DNA from: Rutidosis leptorrhynchoides | Taxonomy: Eukaryota > Streptophyta > Magnoliopsida > Asterales > Asteraceae | DNA: 64,000 bases | Direction of reading: 5' to 3' | NCBI RefSeq assembly: GCF_046630445.1 | Contig: NC_092335.1 | Location: 544,177,501 to 544,241,500 of the forward strand | Shown: positions 52,822 to 64,000 of the stretch, piece by piece | How positions within the stretch are numbered: the first letter of the stretch is position 1 | Layout: every line of letters begins with the position of its first letter | The notes under the pieces: generated by a model | Databases searched by the model: none | Seen by the model: the letters and a program-made list of their open reading frames with translations, nothing else | What the model was told of the DNA's origin: nothing | Translations under genes and position numbers: made by a program

Positions 52822-55484
52822 TGTTATAATTCAGTAGGCTTATAACTACCTTTAGTGGCCTATTTTCAATTTATGTGAAATAAGAAAGAAGAGAGTAAAT
52901 TCTTATTGAAGAATGGTGTACATATCCTTACAATTGAGTGTGTATTTATAATACTAAAACTTAACTGTACATTACCCGTTTTCATCTTCAATTATTGAGT
53001 AGGTGAAATAGTATTCAATAATTCATAATTTTACTATGCAAATAACTATTCCTCTGCATGCGTATGTAAACAGAATTATCATCCATATTTGACTTTTACT
53101 ACATATCATAACACTCCCCCTTGGATGATAATTTTGTTTCGTTACAGATCAACTAGTACTGCCTCGTTAAAAACCTTGCTAAAGAAAAACCCAGTGGGAT
53201 AAAAACTTTAGCCAAGGGAAAAAGAGTGCAGCATAGAGTTGACTACCCCTCAAGTGGACATCGCTGAGTCGTCACATCTTTTGAACTTGTCTCATGCCAA
53301 TATTGTGAATGTGTGTTCTAAAAATAGCGGTTGACAGTGCTTTGGTATAAAGATCAGCAGAGTTGTTGATTTAACGTATCTCATTTTAATCTGGTTGTCT
53401 TTTACGAGATCTTTTTCATCTGAAACTGTATCATCTAAATCTTTTATGTACAAGTTTAGCCCCTGTGATTTGTCTACAGTCTCCTTCATGGTTTGCTCAA
53501 ACCCCTGTTTCAATTCTTATTCCCTTTCAGTCTTTTCTAAGCCTTACCAACATACCATTCTTTTCCATCAAACTTATGACCGTTTAGACTGTCTATGGCT
53601 TTGGCGCCTCGTCAGCATTTATATTTTGTTCTATCACTTTTGATACTCTTCTTTCATTTGTATTATGCAAGCTGCACTATCTTCATATATAGTTGTTGGT
53701 GAAGATAGTTGTTGGTCTTTTATAGCTTTCTAGTCTACAAGAATCAATAATGATTTGTGTCATTGATCTCAACCATACACATTTTCGAGTAGTTTCATAG
53801 AATGCAATCACTTCATCATGATTTGATGATGTTGCAACAAGTGTTTGTTTTAAGAACGCCATGATTTTGTGGTACCTCCATTTAGGAATACATACCGAGT
53901 TTGAGATTTATCTTTATGAGGATTTGATGAATGACCTGCATATACATAATTAACCAAATCTTGTTTTGAAGCGTTAGAATAAAATAATTTTAAATTAGTA
54001 GTTCCTCAAGGGTATCAAAATATCTGCTTGATCCCATTTCAATGTCTTTTTGTAGGGGTTGAGCTGAACCTTGTCAACAAATTAACTGCAAAAGAAATGT
54101 CAGGTCTTGTACAATTTGTAAAATACATAATAACCCCAATTGCACTAAGATATGGAACTTCTGAACCAAGAAGATCTTCATGATCTTCTAGAGGATGAAA
54201 TGGATCAGTATCAATATTGAGATCTAACAACCATAGGAGTACTTAATGGTTTTTATCTTGTCCATATTAAAATGTTTTAAAAAAAATCTTTTTGGTATAA
54301 GTTGTTTGATGTATAAGTAAGTCATTAGTCATATGCTCAATATGTAAATCAACGTATTACTTGATTTTTTTCATTTCAAGATATTTCTTTAGAAGTTGAA
54401 TGGCTTCATAGATTTCTTTATTTATGATAATTGATATAAACAACTATGTTCACATATCCGAACATTGTTTTTATAAAACACACATGCAGATAAGTTTATA
54501 TGTATACCCTTTTCTTATCTAGTAGTCATCTAATGGGTTATACCACATACGTCCTGATTGTATAAACCCATTTAAAAATCTTTGTAATTTAATAGAATAC
54601 ATTTCCTTGGGTTTTGCATTAGATGCTTATGATACCTTAAACCCTTCAGGTATATTCATATATATCACTATCAAGTGATCAATACAGATAAGTAGTAACA
54701 ACATCCATGAGATGCATTTAAGTAATTACCAGGTTGATTAAGTATCTAATAAGTAATTGTATCCATTACAGGAGGATAAGTTTTCCTCATAATTCATTTC
54801 TGGTCTTTGTGGGAAATCTTGAGTTACAAGTCTAGTTTTTCCTTGTAACTTCATTTGCACATTTCTTTTTCGGATAAAAATTTATTTGTATCCCATACGT
54901 TTCACATCTTTAAAAGTGATAACGATTGATCCGAAAACTTTTCTTTTATTGAGCGATTCTAATTCAGCTCGTATTGCTCCTTTCCATTGAGCTCAATCAT
55001 GTCTATTTTGATATTTAATGACAGATTTTGGTTCTAGATCATAATCTTTATTCATGATGTCATTGTAATATTATATGAAAATATCTCATCAAGATTTTTC
55101 ATTTCATTTCGGTTCCATTATATTTCATAATTTATCGCAATTTATGTATTTACATTTATCAATATCCTCTGCAGAAGGAATATTGATTTATGGTTCTTCT
55201 TGAACACTTTCTTTTACGTCATTATCAGTTGATTTTCTTTTTCAAGGATTTTTATCTTTTGGAACCAATTCGTCTCCACGTTTCGGACGTGGCAAAGATT
55301 TATGAGTAACATTATTACCAGCTTTTGAGATTTCAATTATAGCTGGAGAATTTCCTGCTATTATATGATTTAGTCACTCTTTTTGTATCTTTAAATGAAT
55401 CAAGTAATTGATTTGCAAGTTCTTGCATACGCATTATTTTTGGACTTTTTGTTTCACATTCTTTTGTGCGAGGATCAAGATACC

Positions 55485-56037
55485 TTAATTGATGTTCACA
55501 CCATGAAATATCATTTTCTTTATTTTTATTTCTCCCCCTAATCTAGAGAACAATATTTCATTAAAATGACAATTAGCAAAACATGTTGTATAAACATCAC
55601 CCGTCATGGGTTCAATATATCTTATAATTGAAGATGTTTCATATCCAATATATATTTCCATCCTTCTTTGAGGAACCATTTTAGTGCGTTGTGGTGGTGC
55701 AATTGAAAAATACACTGCACAATCAAATGTTCTAAGGTGAAAAATATTTGGTTCTCGACCAAAATTAAGTTGGTAGGGGAGAATATTTATGACTTGCACT
55801 TGGTTTAATGCGAATTAATGTCGCATCATGTAAATTTACATGTCCCCATATAAATATTGAAAATTTTGTACGCATTACCAATTGTCTAGTTATTAGCTGC
55901 AAGCGTTTATCTATTGATTCAGCTAAACCAATTTTTGAATGCACATAAGCAACAGGATGTTCAACAACAATCCTTATAAACATATAATAATCATTAAATG
56001 CTTGAGATGTTAACTCACAAGCATTATCAAGTCTCAT
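55485..56037 (-). pseudogene. Copia integrase-region remnants
   Basis: Two open pieces with NACELTSQAFNDYYMF, GIVVEHPVAYVHSK-like text and LNFGREPNIFHLRTFDCAVY, which match the integrase C-terminal half and following region of copia elements. Fossil only. Confidence 0.7.
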
Positions 56038-56110
56038 CCTTTTTAATGTTGTAATCAGAATAATGTGTTATTAATTTAATAATTTGTGCAAGAAACTTTG
56101 AAAATGCCAT

Positions 56111-57090
56111 TGATAATGCTAAAAACGAACATATATTTCATAGCATTATCCTTCAAGAAAGACAAGCTTTTAGTTGCAATTGTTCTATTTCCAAGTAATA
56201 TTCGTTTAAATAATAAAAGGTGAAGATAAAAGACAGATTCGACAATTTGAAGATGCAAACGACCAAAAAGCTAAAAAGTACAAAGTACAATCCAAGTGGT
56301 TCAATTTATTGATGAGAAACGTCTCAAAATTACAAAAGTACAAGCCGCAAAAAAGTAAAATACAAGATATTAAATTGTACGAAAAGGTGTTCGAAAATCC
56401 GGAACCGAGACATGAACCAACTATCAACGTGCGACTTAACGGAGCTGAAATTACAAGTCAACTATGCACAAGAATATAATATAATATATAATTAATTATA
56501 TATATTATTATATATTATATTTATCAGCAGCCCACATTTAATTCACTATGGTGATCTGGAATCCAAAGCTCCGTGACTGCGGAGCTGTGAAGAAGAAATG
56601 TACCGCACTCGCGGAGCTGTACAGTTCAAAGTGGGCCTATAAAAGGCCGTGCATTCTGCTCGATTCATTACACCTTTTCTACTTCAATCTCTCAATCTAT
56701 ATTTGTATTTATAATTTTAATTTTAATATTAAGTTAATAATAATAAGGTTATAGTGGCGAATGTTTTAAGTTTGTAAGTTGAAATTCTGTCCGTGTAACA
56801 CTACGCGATTAATACTCATTGTAAGTTATGTTCAACCTTTTTAAATTAATGTCTCGTAGCTAAATTATTATTATGTTTATTTAAGCCGAAGTAATCGTGA
56901 TGTTGGACTAAATATTAAGATTGGGTTATTGGGCTTTGGACCATAACTGGGGTTTGGACAAAAGACCGACACTTGTGAAAATTGGACTATGGGCTATTAA
57001 TGGGCTTTATATTTGTTTAACTGAATAATAGTTCGTTAATTTAATATAGAGATTTACAATTTGAGGTAATTATAAACAACCAGAGTATAT
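56111..57090 (+). mobile_element. LTR fragment related to the solo LTR at 39406-41323
   Basis: Starts TGATAATGC and, on the plus strand, follows the minus-strand reading of the solo LTR, including TTGCAATTGTTCTATTT, ATATTCGTTTAAATAA, a GC hairpin AGCTCCG/CGGAGCT (56567-56586), TATAAAAGG (56638-56646) and TATGGGCTATTAATGGGCTT. Similarity fades near 57090, before the LTR's expected end. It lies inside the copia fossil. Confidence 0.75.
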
Positions 57091-57781
57091 AAACAAAAAT
57101 TCAATAAATTAAAAGAAATTATATGTGAACCACAACAAAAGGTGGATGTATGTTCTGTTTTCATAAAGACATCTAAATTCAAGTAGTAGCTAACTACAAA
57201 GGTAATCATTAACTTAATATAAGTAAATTGGTCATGTGTCGAGTATCACAAATGTGTTTTAATTATCAAAAAGTCATCTTACAATTTGTAGTCGTTATTA
57301 TTATTTTTATTTATTTCTTTTTATCATGTGTTCATTTAGTAGACATTTAAATCATGTATAGAGTACCTGATGAATCAGTGGTGGAAGGAAGAACCCAAGC
57401 TAATAAATTCTTGATCGAAAGACACATATGAGGTTTCAAGATCTTCCAGCGGTGGAGGACGATGGCCGACGGGAGCTCTTCGTTCAGATAACGTGTTATA
57501 ATTCAGTAGGCTTATAACTACCTTTAGTGGCCTATTTTCAATTTATGTGAAAGAAGAAAGAAGAGAGTAAATTCTTATTGAAGAATGGTGTACATATCCT
57601 TACAATTGAGTGAATATTTATAATACTAAAACTTAACTGTACATTACTTGTTTTTATCTTCAATTATAGAGTAGGTGAAATAGTAATCAATAATTCATAA
57701 TTTTACTATGCAAATAACTATTCCATGCGTATGTAAACAGAATTATCATCCAACTTTCACTCCATATGTCATAACAGACAC

Positions 57782-58002
57782 AACAATAATTAAATCAAAT
57801 TAATAATGTAGGAAATACTGTTACAGAAGACTATTAAGCAACTAATTTTTCTCTTAGAGTTCATCAAAAGATTGTACGTATCTGATAGAAACCATATGAT
57901 TTGTATGAATACATATCGAAAACTTTCATTTGTTATACGTATGCCTGTTGTAGTTTAATAAAATATTTCAAAACGATACAAAAATAAATCGTATTTAGTT
58001 TA
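57782..58002. other. 3' flank of the methyltransferase gene
   Basis: About 220 bp, AT-rich, probably the 3'UTR and terminator region of the minus-strand gene. The copia TSD lies about 220 bp from its stop codon. Confidence 0.4.
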
Positions 58003-61000
58003 CTATGAACCCTGCTTTGCGTACCACAGTTTCTTCTGGCAAATCAAAATCTTCTCGGTCTCGATATCGTACTCGGTGGCTTCTTTACGACAACTCCATT
58101 TCATTCCTTTAGTTATTGTGGCTATTGCATCAACATAGTAGTTCGATTCCCTTATGATCGCGTACCCATTTGGTCTCAAGATCCGGTCCATTTCCAATAA
58201 AACGTGTTTCATTTCACACCTATTAAAAAAGAGTCGATGTTAGATGTTGAATCGAGAAAGATTCGACCCAAAGCTATTTAGTTGAGTCAAAATATGATAG
58301 ATTACCTATGGCTTTCGGTTGTGAATAGCCCGTCTACATGAAGAAGATCGTACGTTCGGGGATACGTTGAGAACGCCTCGCACCTAAAAATAGAGCAAAC
58401 GAGTTAATACATATTTACATATTTTGTACCTTAAACAAGAAGTGGAAATGAGCACTACCGAAGCTGACATCATGCTGACATCATGGCGCCAACAATTTTC
58501 TCCTTTTCCTTTTTCAATTTTTTTTCCTTTAAAAATTATTACCTCCCACCGCAACACACGAGCTTCCTAACTCGTTGTAACAACATAGTTAAAGTTTTGT
58601 GTCAACCCGACCCGTCTTCACTTATTACCCAACCCACTCGCCCCACCCATTTTGCCATTCTGAATATGTGTTAAAAACTTACCAATCTTGAAAAGTTCCG
58701 ATGAGACCCCTATCGAATACAACAGGAAGTGTATTGGGAGCATACGAAGATACGACATTCATGACCCATAGTGGATCGTCAACTAACGCTGCAGCCAAAC
58801 CACCGTACATCGTATTCATATCCATCACGTTTCGGATCTTGTTCGTTCCAAGAACCGGAAGAAGCTTCTTGTAATGCTTCACGCGGTTCTTCCATTTACT
58901 TTTATCGTGCTTAAACGTTCCACTACTACCACCGCTGACATCAGCCACCCGTTCAGGAGCCACATGCAATCTTTCGGGCCATTTTGCAATAGCTTTTAAG
59001 CTCGATTTCTTGTTTTTCGGGTTTGGGACAACGATACATGGTCTCAACGGGGTGTACCATCCGGAATCGGATTCGGTCCCATCGTCACATTTGGGTGGGT
59101 AGCTGTCAGTTGTGTCAAGCTGGTTATAGCAGTTGTTGTCTGAGGATTTTTGCCATACAGCAATATCATCTTTTTTGTTGTATAATTTAAAGCACATCGA
59201 AGTTAGAAGCGCTTGTAATTTCTCGTAATCAGATTTTTGTTCTTCGACTGTTGTGTTCCAACCTCTCCAACGGTTCTCGTAGTTCACTGGGGGCCCGGAT
59301 AGAACCCAAAAACCTCCTGGTCTTAGGATTCTGTGTACTTCAACAAGGTAAATTCCACCTGCAAAAAATCATTGACGAATTATATAAACAAATCCAGGAT
59401 TGCTGCAAGTTTTTGTAATAAAGTTAGTTATGAGGTTTTTTCTGTTCGGGTTACCCGGGAGGTTGATTATTTTTAAGTCTGATGTACGAGGCATATCCGA
59501 AACAGTCTGTGACCGTTTCCCAAACCTTCCCTGGCCACCCTAAGATTTGAACTTGCGATCTCTCGCAACGAGTTCAGGTCCCCAACCACTGGGCTATCTT
59601 GGGATGATCTTTCTGATAAACACGTGTAATATTAGAGGTTAAAGAAAGTACCGAATTCTGTCCACGGGATCAGGCATCGAGAGCAATGAGCCATATCGAA
59701 TGAATTCGACGGAAACGGAAGTCGTTGAGTTGATATGATTCCGAGAATGGCGGGAATACCACGTTCTAAAGCAAACTGAACTTGTGCCTCATGGTTATCT
59801 CTCGGAGCAAGAGAAACTGTAAGAATCCCTCGATCGAGCAAGTCTCCTCCCCAACTAGCAACCTACATATGAAAAGGTTAAAACTTTTTAACTTCAAATT
59901 AAAGGATTTTGCTAACGACAGCTCTAAGAGTTGTCGTTAATACACTTAAAACACTTGTACATAGCAGTTGGTTATTAGCTTTAGGGTGTTGGTTACCTAA
60001 TCGTACAAGTTTTTTAAGCGTGTTAACAGCAGTCTTAAGGGTTGTCGTTAGCAAAATCCTCAACATAAGTCCAACATTTGTCCAATCTGATAAGTGTTTA
60101 AGAAAGGACTAGTTCAGTTGAACTAAACAAATTCAAACAACTAACCCCACAACCAGTATCAATGGCAGTACGAACAGTGCCATCTTTCATTTCAGGAATC
60201 AGATTTTGCATTAGATCAACGTATGCGCTAACACCGTTGGGAAACATGGTACCGCCACCAGGGAAGTAAAATTTTTCCCCTTCTTTCCTTAACCAATGCT
60301 GGTTAGATTTCTGTTTGTTGATCCAGTCGTATGGTACGTTCCTGAATTACATTTAAATTGATTTTATATACAAGGTTAGGACATTTCTAATACCAACCCG
60401 TAGAGCTGTCGTTGAAGAATTCAGACATGCATTATTTGTTTGTACATTGAAATTAACATCCTAGTTTTCAAAAATAACTACCATCCACTAACTCAATGTA
60501 CCACTAATTTATGCATACATATAATTCTTAATAACAGCCTTTAGCTGTCATTGGAAATTTTCAAAAGTTTATGGGCAAGATTACATTTTTAGACAAGTTT
60601 ATCTACAAAGAATGAAAAAAGATCAAATCTTTACCTGTACCAACATTCGTTCTTGCTTTTCGGCCATCTGATTGGGTCCTTATAGCCTGCAGGTGGTGGT
60701 ACAAGGCACTCTTTTCTATCAAAAGCTGGTGGACAGTGACGTTCCATGAACGTAAGCCTGTGTCGTCCATATTTATTCCATCTCTGTTAAAAAAATGTCA
60801 TTGGTTAAGCAAACACACATTAAGATACTCTTAACAGATAGCAAATTAAACCCATGTAGCTACGAACGGGTTGATTTGGGTTGTAATCCAACTCAGACGG
60901 GTTAAGTGAAAATGTTTGTTAAAAACAAAGGGTAAATTTTTCTATAATTTGTTTTACTAAAATGGGAAGTGGTCAAATGTGCTGAACATCTTCCAAAGGC

Positions 61001-61501
61001 TTTTAGATACAACCTTCTAAAATTATTTTAATAAGTTAGATTGTTTAGAGTGTAATTTTCAACATATTAAATAATCAAAATATGCATATGCATACAATAA
61101 TAAAAAAACAGTCAACCCGACCAGATCTGGCCCATTTCGGCCTGCACCAAAAATTGACTCTTTATTTTACTGGTTACACGACCCACCCATCTTGCCACCT
61201 TTATCAGATGCAATACCTTAGGATCTGTGCAGGGAGTGTAGTCTTGTAAATCAGCACTGCATTGCGGGAAGGATACAGATTTCAGTTGCATCGGAGTAGA
61301 AACGGACTTTTTGGGTGATTCGCCTGATTTCACAACTTGTTCAGTTCCGAAAAATCGGTTATTTTGAGAACAAAAGATCCCACCAAGATAAAACGAAAAC
61401 CCACATAACACAACAAACATTATCCCCATTGGCACAACCTTTGAACTTTTATCATTTGGCTTCGCGGCCTTAACGTGCTTATCATCATCTTTTTGCTTCA
61501 T
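58003..61501 (-). CDS. PMT21: Probable pectin methyltransferase PMT20/PMT21-type (ERD3-like), 7 coding exons, 603 aa
   Basis: Coding exons, 5' to 3' on minus: 61217-61501, 60635-60783, 60146-60341, 59652-59862, 58683-59358, 58306-58383, 58003-58219. All are GT-AG and in phase, 1812 nt with TAG. The protein has a short basic cytosolic start (MKQKDDDKH), one membrane span at about residues 22-43 ([19 protein letters not shown]) and a lumenal methyltransferase region. That makes it a type II Golgi protein of the plant DUF248 family, whose members are linked to pectin/homogalacturonan methylation. Motifs: [20 protein letters not shown]-binding [13 protein letters not shown] (about 203-215), [65 protein letters not shown] and [16 protein letters not shown]. 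Length fits the family (about 590-620 aa). It looks intact. An SINE fills most of intron 59359-59651. Confidence 0.94.
59445..59610 (-). mobile_element. tRNA-derived SINE in a methyltransferase intron
   Basis: On minus, an A box TAGCCCAGTGG (59586-59596) and a B-box-like AGTTCAAATCT (59543-59553) sit about 33 bp apart, as in RNA polymerase III promoters of plant SINEs. Body text includes GGTGGCCAGGGAAGG and GTTTCGGATATGCC. Short matching flanks TTTCTG occur at 59439-59444 and 59610-59615. It makes up more than half of the 293-bp intron, and the splice sites are unaffected. Confidence 0.7.
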
Positions 61502-62640
61502 TTTACAAAAATCTGTTCACAAAATCATACAACAGTGACTTAATCACATAATTTAAGTTGTAATCAAAACAAGTCAGAAAATGACAATTATGGGTCAGCC
61601 CAATTAAACCCTTTTGGGCCTTTTCCTTGAACTAACTATACACATTGACATTTATACATGTTATTCATCAAGATCCAATCTTTATGTCATGAGACAAATA
61701 CCCATAAACATTACTAGTAGTTTTATCATTCAAATTTAGTACTCGTATTTAGTAAATATATGTTGTAAATGAATATTTGTTTAAAATGGAAAGATAAACA
61801 AAACAGATACTTGAGAGAATCAATGAATACTTGAAAGTTAGATAAGTACAGATCTAGCCTAGCTCATGGTGAACTAAAATATAAGTAAAAAATAGACAAA
61901 AAAGTGAAGTCAGAGAATCAGTGTAGATCAGATAATCCAAAATATTATTATTAATATTAAAATCAATCTATAATCAATATTGATTGAGAGAGAGAAAAAT
62001 GGAGAAAAGAATCAAGATCTGGTAGCAATTACTGCACTACAACCGACTTACTAGTTAGCATAACTTACAAGAAATTTAGGCCTTGATGTTAGGAAAAATA
62101 TAAAAAGTTTTGTAGGGTCCTTATATTTTTTGTGCCCACTGTGATTAAATGAAGATTGGACTATCATACAAGAAACATAACACTGTAGTTTAACTTGATT
62201 AAAACTCCGTATTTGATATTTTGTAATGATTCATTTACAACCATATATTTGACACTTTATCTTCTTGAAAAATACAACAAATATGTGGGTCATGACATCA
62301 TTCAAGTTACAAAAAGCAAATAATAATTAAAACAAAACACATTAACATGATAAAGATCTAACAAATTTAAGATCAATAAAGATCTAACAATAGCCATAAA
62401 AACAGATAAAAACAGAGGATTTATGAGTAAGTACCTTGCTAAATGTGGATAAAGTTCCAAGCCTTTTGGAACAGATAAACGAACAATACACTATCAGAAG
62501 GATTTAGTGGTTTCAGTTCAGAACTAAAAACCAATAAGATTTGAGAATAAATGATTATGATAACAAATTTTAATTGAAAGAAAGAGAAAAAAAAGAGGTG
62601 GGTAGATGGGTGAGAAGAGTATCTCTCACACACATAGATG
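61502..62640 (-). promoter_or_regulatory. 5'UTR with leader intron of the methyltransferase gene
   Basis: On minus an acceptor AACAG lies 11 nt before the ATG (61513-61517). A donor CAAG/GTACTTAC ends a leader exon at 62435. The leader above is CT-rich on minus (GAAAGAAAGAGAAAA on plus at 62576-62592). The intron of about 0.92 kb is AT-rich with no other gene. Confidence 0.6.
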
Positions 62641-62657
62641 CTTCTCTACATGCAAGT

Positions 62658-62672
62658 GTATATATATACATA
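62658..62672 (-). promoter_or_regulatory. TATA-box candidate of the methyltransferase gene
   Basis: TGTATATATATACA lies about 220 bp upstream of the leader-exon donor and just above the CT-rich leader. It is the best TATA candidate, though simple TA repeats also arise by chance here. Confidence 0.4.
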
Positions 62673-62699
62673 GATTTTATAAATGACATATATTTGACA

Positions 62700-64000
62700 G
62701 ATTATTTAGTTTCCTAGATTTCTCACGTCTGTTTTGCTGTATGTTTTTCTTTTTTTAAATAAAAATAAAAATAACCAAAGATCTATTAGTCTGACTATAT
62801 CAAAGTGATCATTTCAATCAAAAAAATTATAGGTTCATGTTTAGTGATGGACATATTAATATTTATATGAATAATAAAATTCGTGTACAACAAAAACAAA
62901 ACCCAATATCACATAAGTGGTGTATGGAAAGGAGAAATGTAGACAATCCTCCCTCTATCCGAAAATATATATATATATTTTTGGGTAAGCGAGGAAACCC
63001 TCCTATGAACGAGCACATTGCCCCCCACATAGAAGGTAAAACCTCGAGTAATCAAACCCCCGAGCGCGAGACGTGGTACCGGATGAATTGCACATTATGT
63101 GCACCCTCTAGTCTATTCGAGAATATATACAAGTCATTTCTCCGCTCAGAGTGAAAACACTCTCAAAAGTACAGAAAGTCATCCATCTCTCTATTCGACG
63201 GATAAAGAGATTGCTTCCGAGTGGATCTCCAGACAATAAGTAGGAAAAAGTTTTTTAAAAAATAAAATAAGATTTAAAAATAAAATTGAGACGCCATGAA
63301 AATGGTAAATCCAAATTTTCACGAGTTTTAAATCCCGTCTGAAAGTTAATTTAGGCTCTAAGAGTCAGTCAAATCGCTAATAAATTGACGCTTGCTGTTG
63401 AGTCAATAATTCGTGTACAAGTATGTAATAATGTAAATTTGACTTAAAAAAATATAAAAATAAAAAATGTTAACGGAAAATGAATAAATTAAAAAAGAAA
63501 TACTACTATAGATAGAGAGACAAGTTAACGCAAGGTTCGTTGCTCTCCTTATCTTTCTTTGTGTCGTGTCTTCAACGTGACTTATATCTGTTTTTATTAT
63601 CTATTTGGAATAAACTTTTGTCACTTGATATTGTACATGGAAGATAAGGTTGTAAAGATTCATTAATACATTATACCTTTATTTTTAGAAGTTCTATGTA
63701 AAAGAGTTACCCATAACCCATGCATTCAATTCAGTAATAGTTAATTGTGGATATTTTGCGTTATGGGGTTCATTTTTAGGTGTGTTTATTATTGCGTTAT
63801 GTGGCTGATTTTTTTTATTATCACGTTTAAAAAATGTAAATAATTAATTTATGACGTTTGACAAATAAAATTAAGAATTTGATTACTTACGTTTCTAGCC
63901 TTTCAAAACGCAAAAATCAAGAAGTGACTGGTCTCTTATTGTGGGAAAACGTGCTTCTCCAAATTAGATTTTCGCCAATTAATTGACCAACATATCCTTG
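62700..64000. other. Intergenic, no gene seen
   Basis: AT-rich. The 62980-63125 stretch (GGTAAGCGAGGAAACCC ... CGAGCGCGAGACGTGG) is GC-richer and looks like part of a dispersed plant repeat, but I cannot name it. No exon chain or element ends supported. Confidence 0.4.

Larger units (their letters stand above)
52822..57776 (-). mobile_element. Second copia fossil, TSD GACAC
   Basis: LTRs 52822-53113 (3') and 57494-57776 (5'), termini TGTTAT/ATAACA. Identical GACAC flanks (52817-52821, 57777-57781). A polypurine tract AAGGGGGAG on minus adjoins the 3' LTR. Next to the 5' LTR the sequence is CGTTATCTGAACGAAG, not the usual TGGTATCAGAGC. Remnants of RT (about 54039-54230: YLSAIGVIMYFTNCTRPDIS) and integrase (about 55485-56037) remain. 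An LTR fragment lies inside (56111-57090). LTRs differ by roughly 5% plus small length changes. Heavily broken. Confidence 0.85.

Noticed and set aside
59520-59612. A true tRNA gene
   Set aside because: A and B boxes are present, but the sequence does not fold into a full cloverleaf that I can trace; it fits a SINE better.
62980-63125. Gene or SINE in the GC-richer patch
   Set aside because: No clear A box or domain; only a vague resemblance to dispersed repeats.

Overview
This is a piece of a flowering-plant nuclear genome: AT-rich, with GT-AG introns in host genes and dense LTR retrotransposons. A eudicot of the daisy family (Asteraceae) is my best guess from the look of the Ty3/gypsy LTRs; that is an inference and was not tested. 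Three host genes are supported by complete, in-frame exon chains: a small coiled-coil-like protein of unknown function (8516-10694, +, 4 exons, 207 aa), a CDKF-4/MAK-type protein kinase (12776-15943, -, 15 coding exons, 449 aa) and a PMT20/PMT21-type Golgi methyltransferase (58003-61501, -, 7 coding exons, 603 aa, with an SINE in one intron).

Layout. 1-4660: Ty3/gypsy LTR sequence with a very short internal region, inserted into the LTR of a copia-like gag-only fossil (4661-7511). That fossil's other LTR carries a hAT-type MITE, and a second hAT-type MITE follows, both with 8-bp target duplications. 8.5-18.5 kb: the two convergent host genes. 19.3-24.6 kb: a hAT transposase remnant, an LTR-promoter-like stretch, a plus-strand gypsy LTR with a MITE inside it, and a 20-22 bp minisatellite. 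26.8-52.7 kb: a nested block, in which a copia element (156-bp LTRs, TSD TTTCC) holds a chromovirus-type gypsy element (LTRs about 2.8 kb), which holds a gag-only gypsy-like element (LTR about 2.4 kb), which holds a solo LTR (TSD CTTTA). 52.8-57.8 kb: another copia fossil (TSD GACAC) with an LTR fragment inside it. 58-62.7 kb: the methyltransferase gene and its promoter.

The most unusual signal is in the gag-only element. Its LTRs and its non-coding internal region carry arrays of short hairpins. One set shares a near-constant loop (CGAACTACACGA or close variants) while the stems differ and stay paired. A second set has a constant loop with ATCGG/CCGAT or ATTGG/CCAAT stems, and a third has nested stems in which GACC/GGTC is replaced by GACT/AGTC. 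This looks like selection or copying at the level of nucleic-acid structure. The older gypsy LTRs also share a long-range inverted repeat and tandem G-box palindromes.

All retroelements here are fossils or broken copies. Pairwise LTR differences counted by eye (about 7% for the outer copia, 3% for the gypsy, 2-3% for the inner gag-only element) agree with the nesting order.
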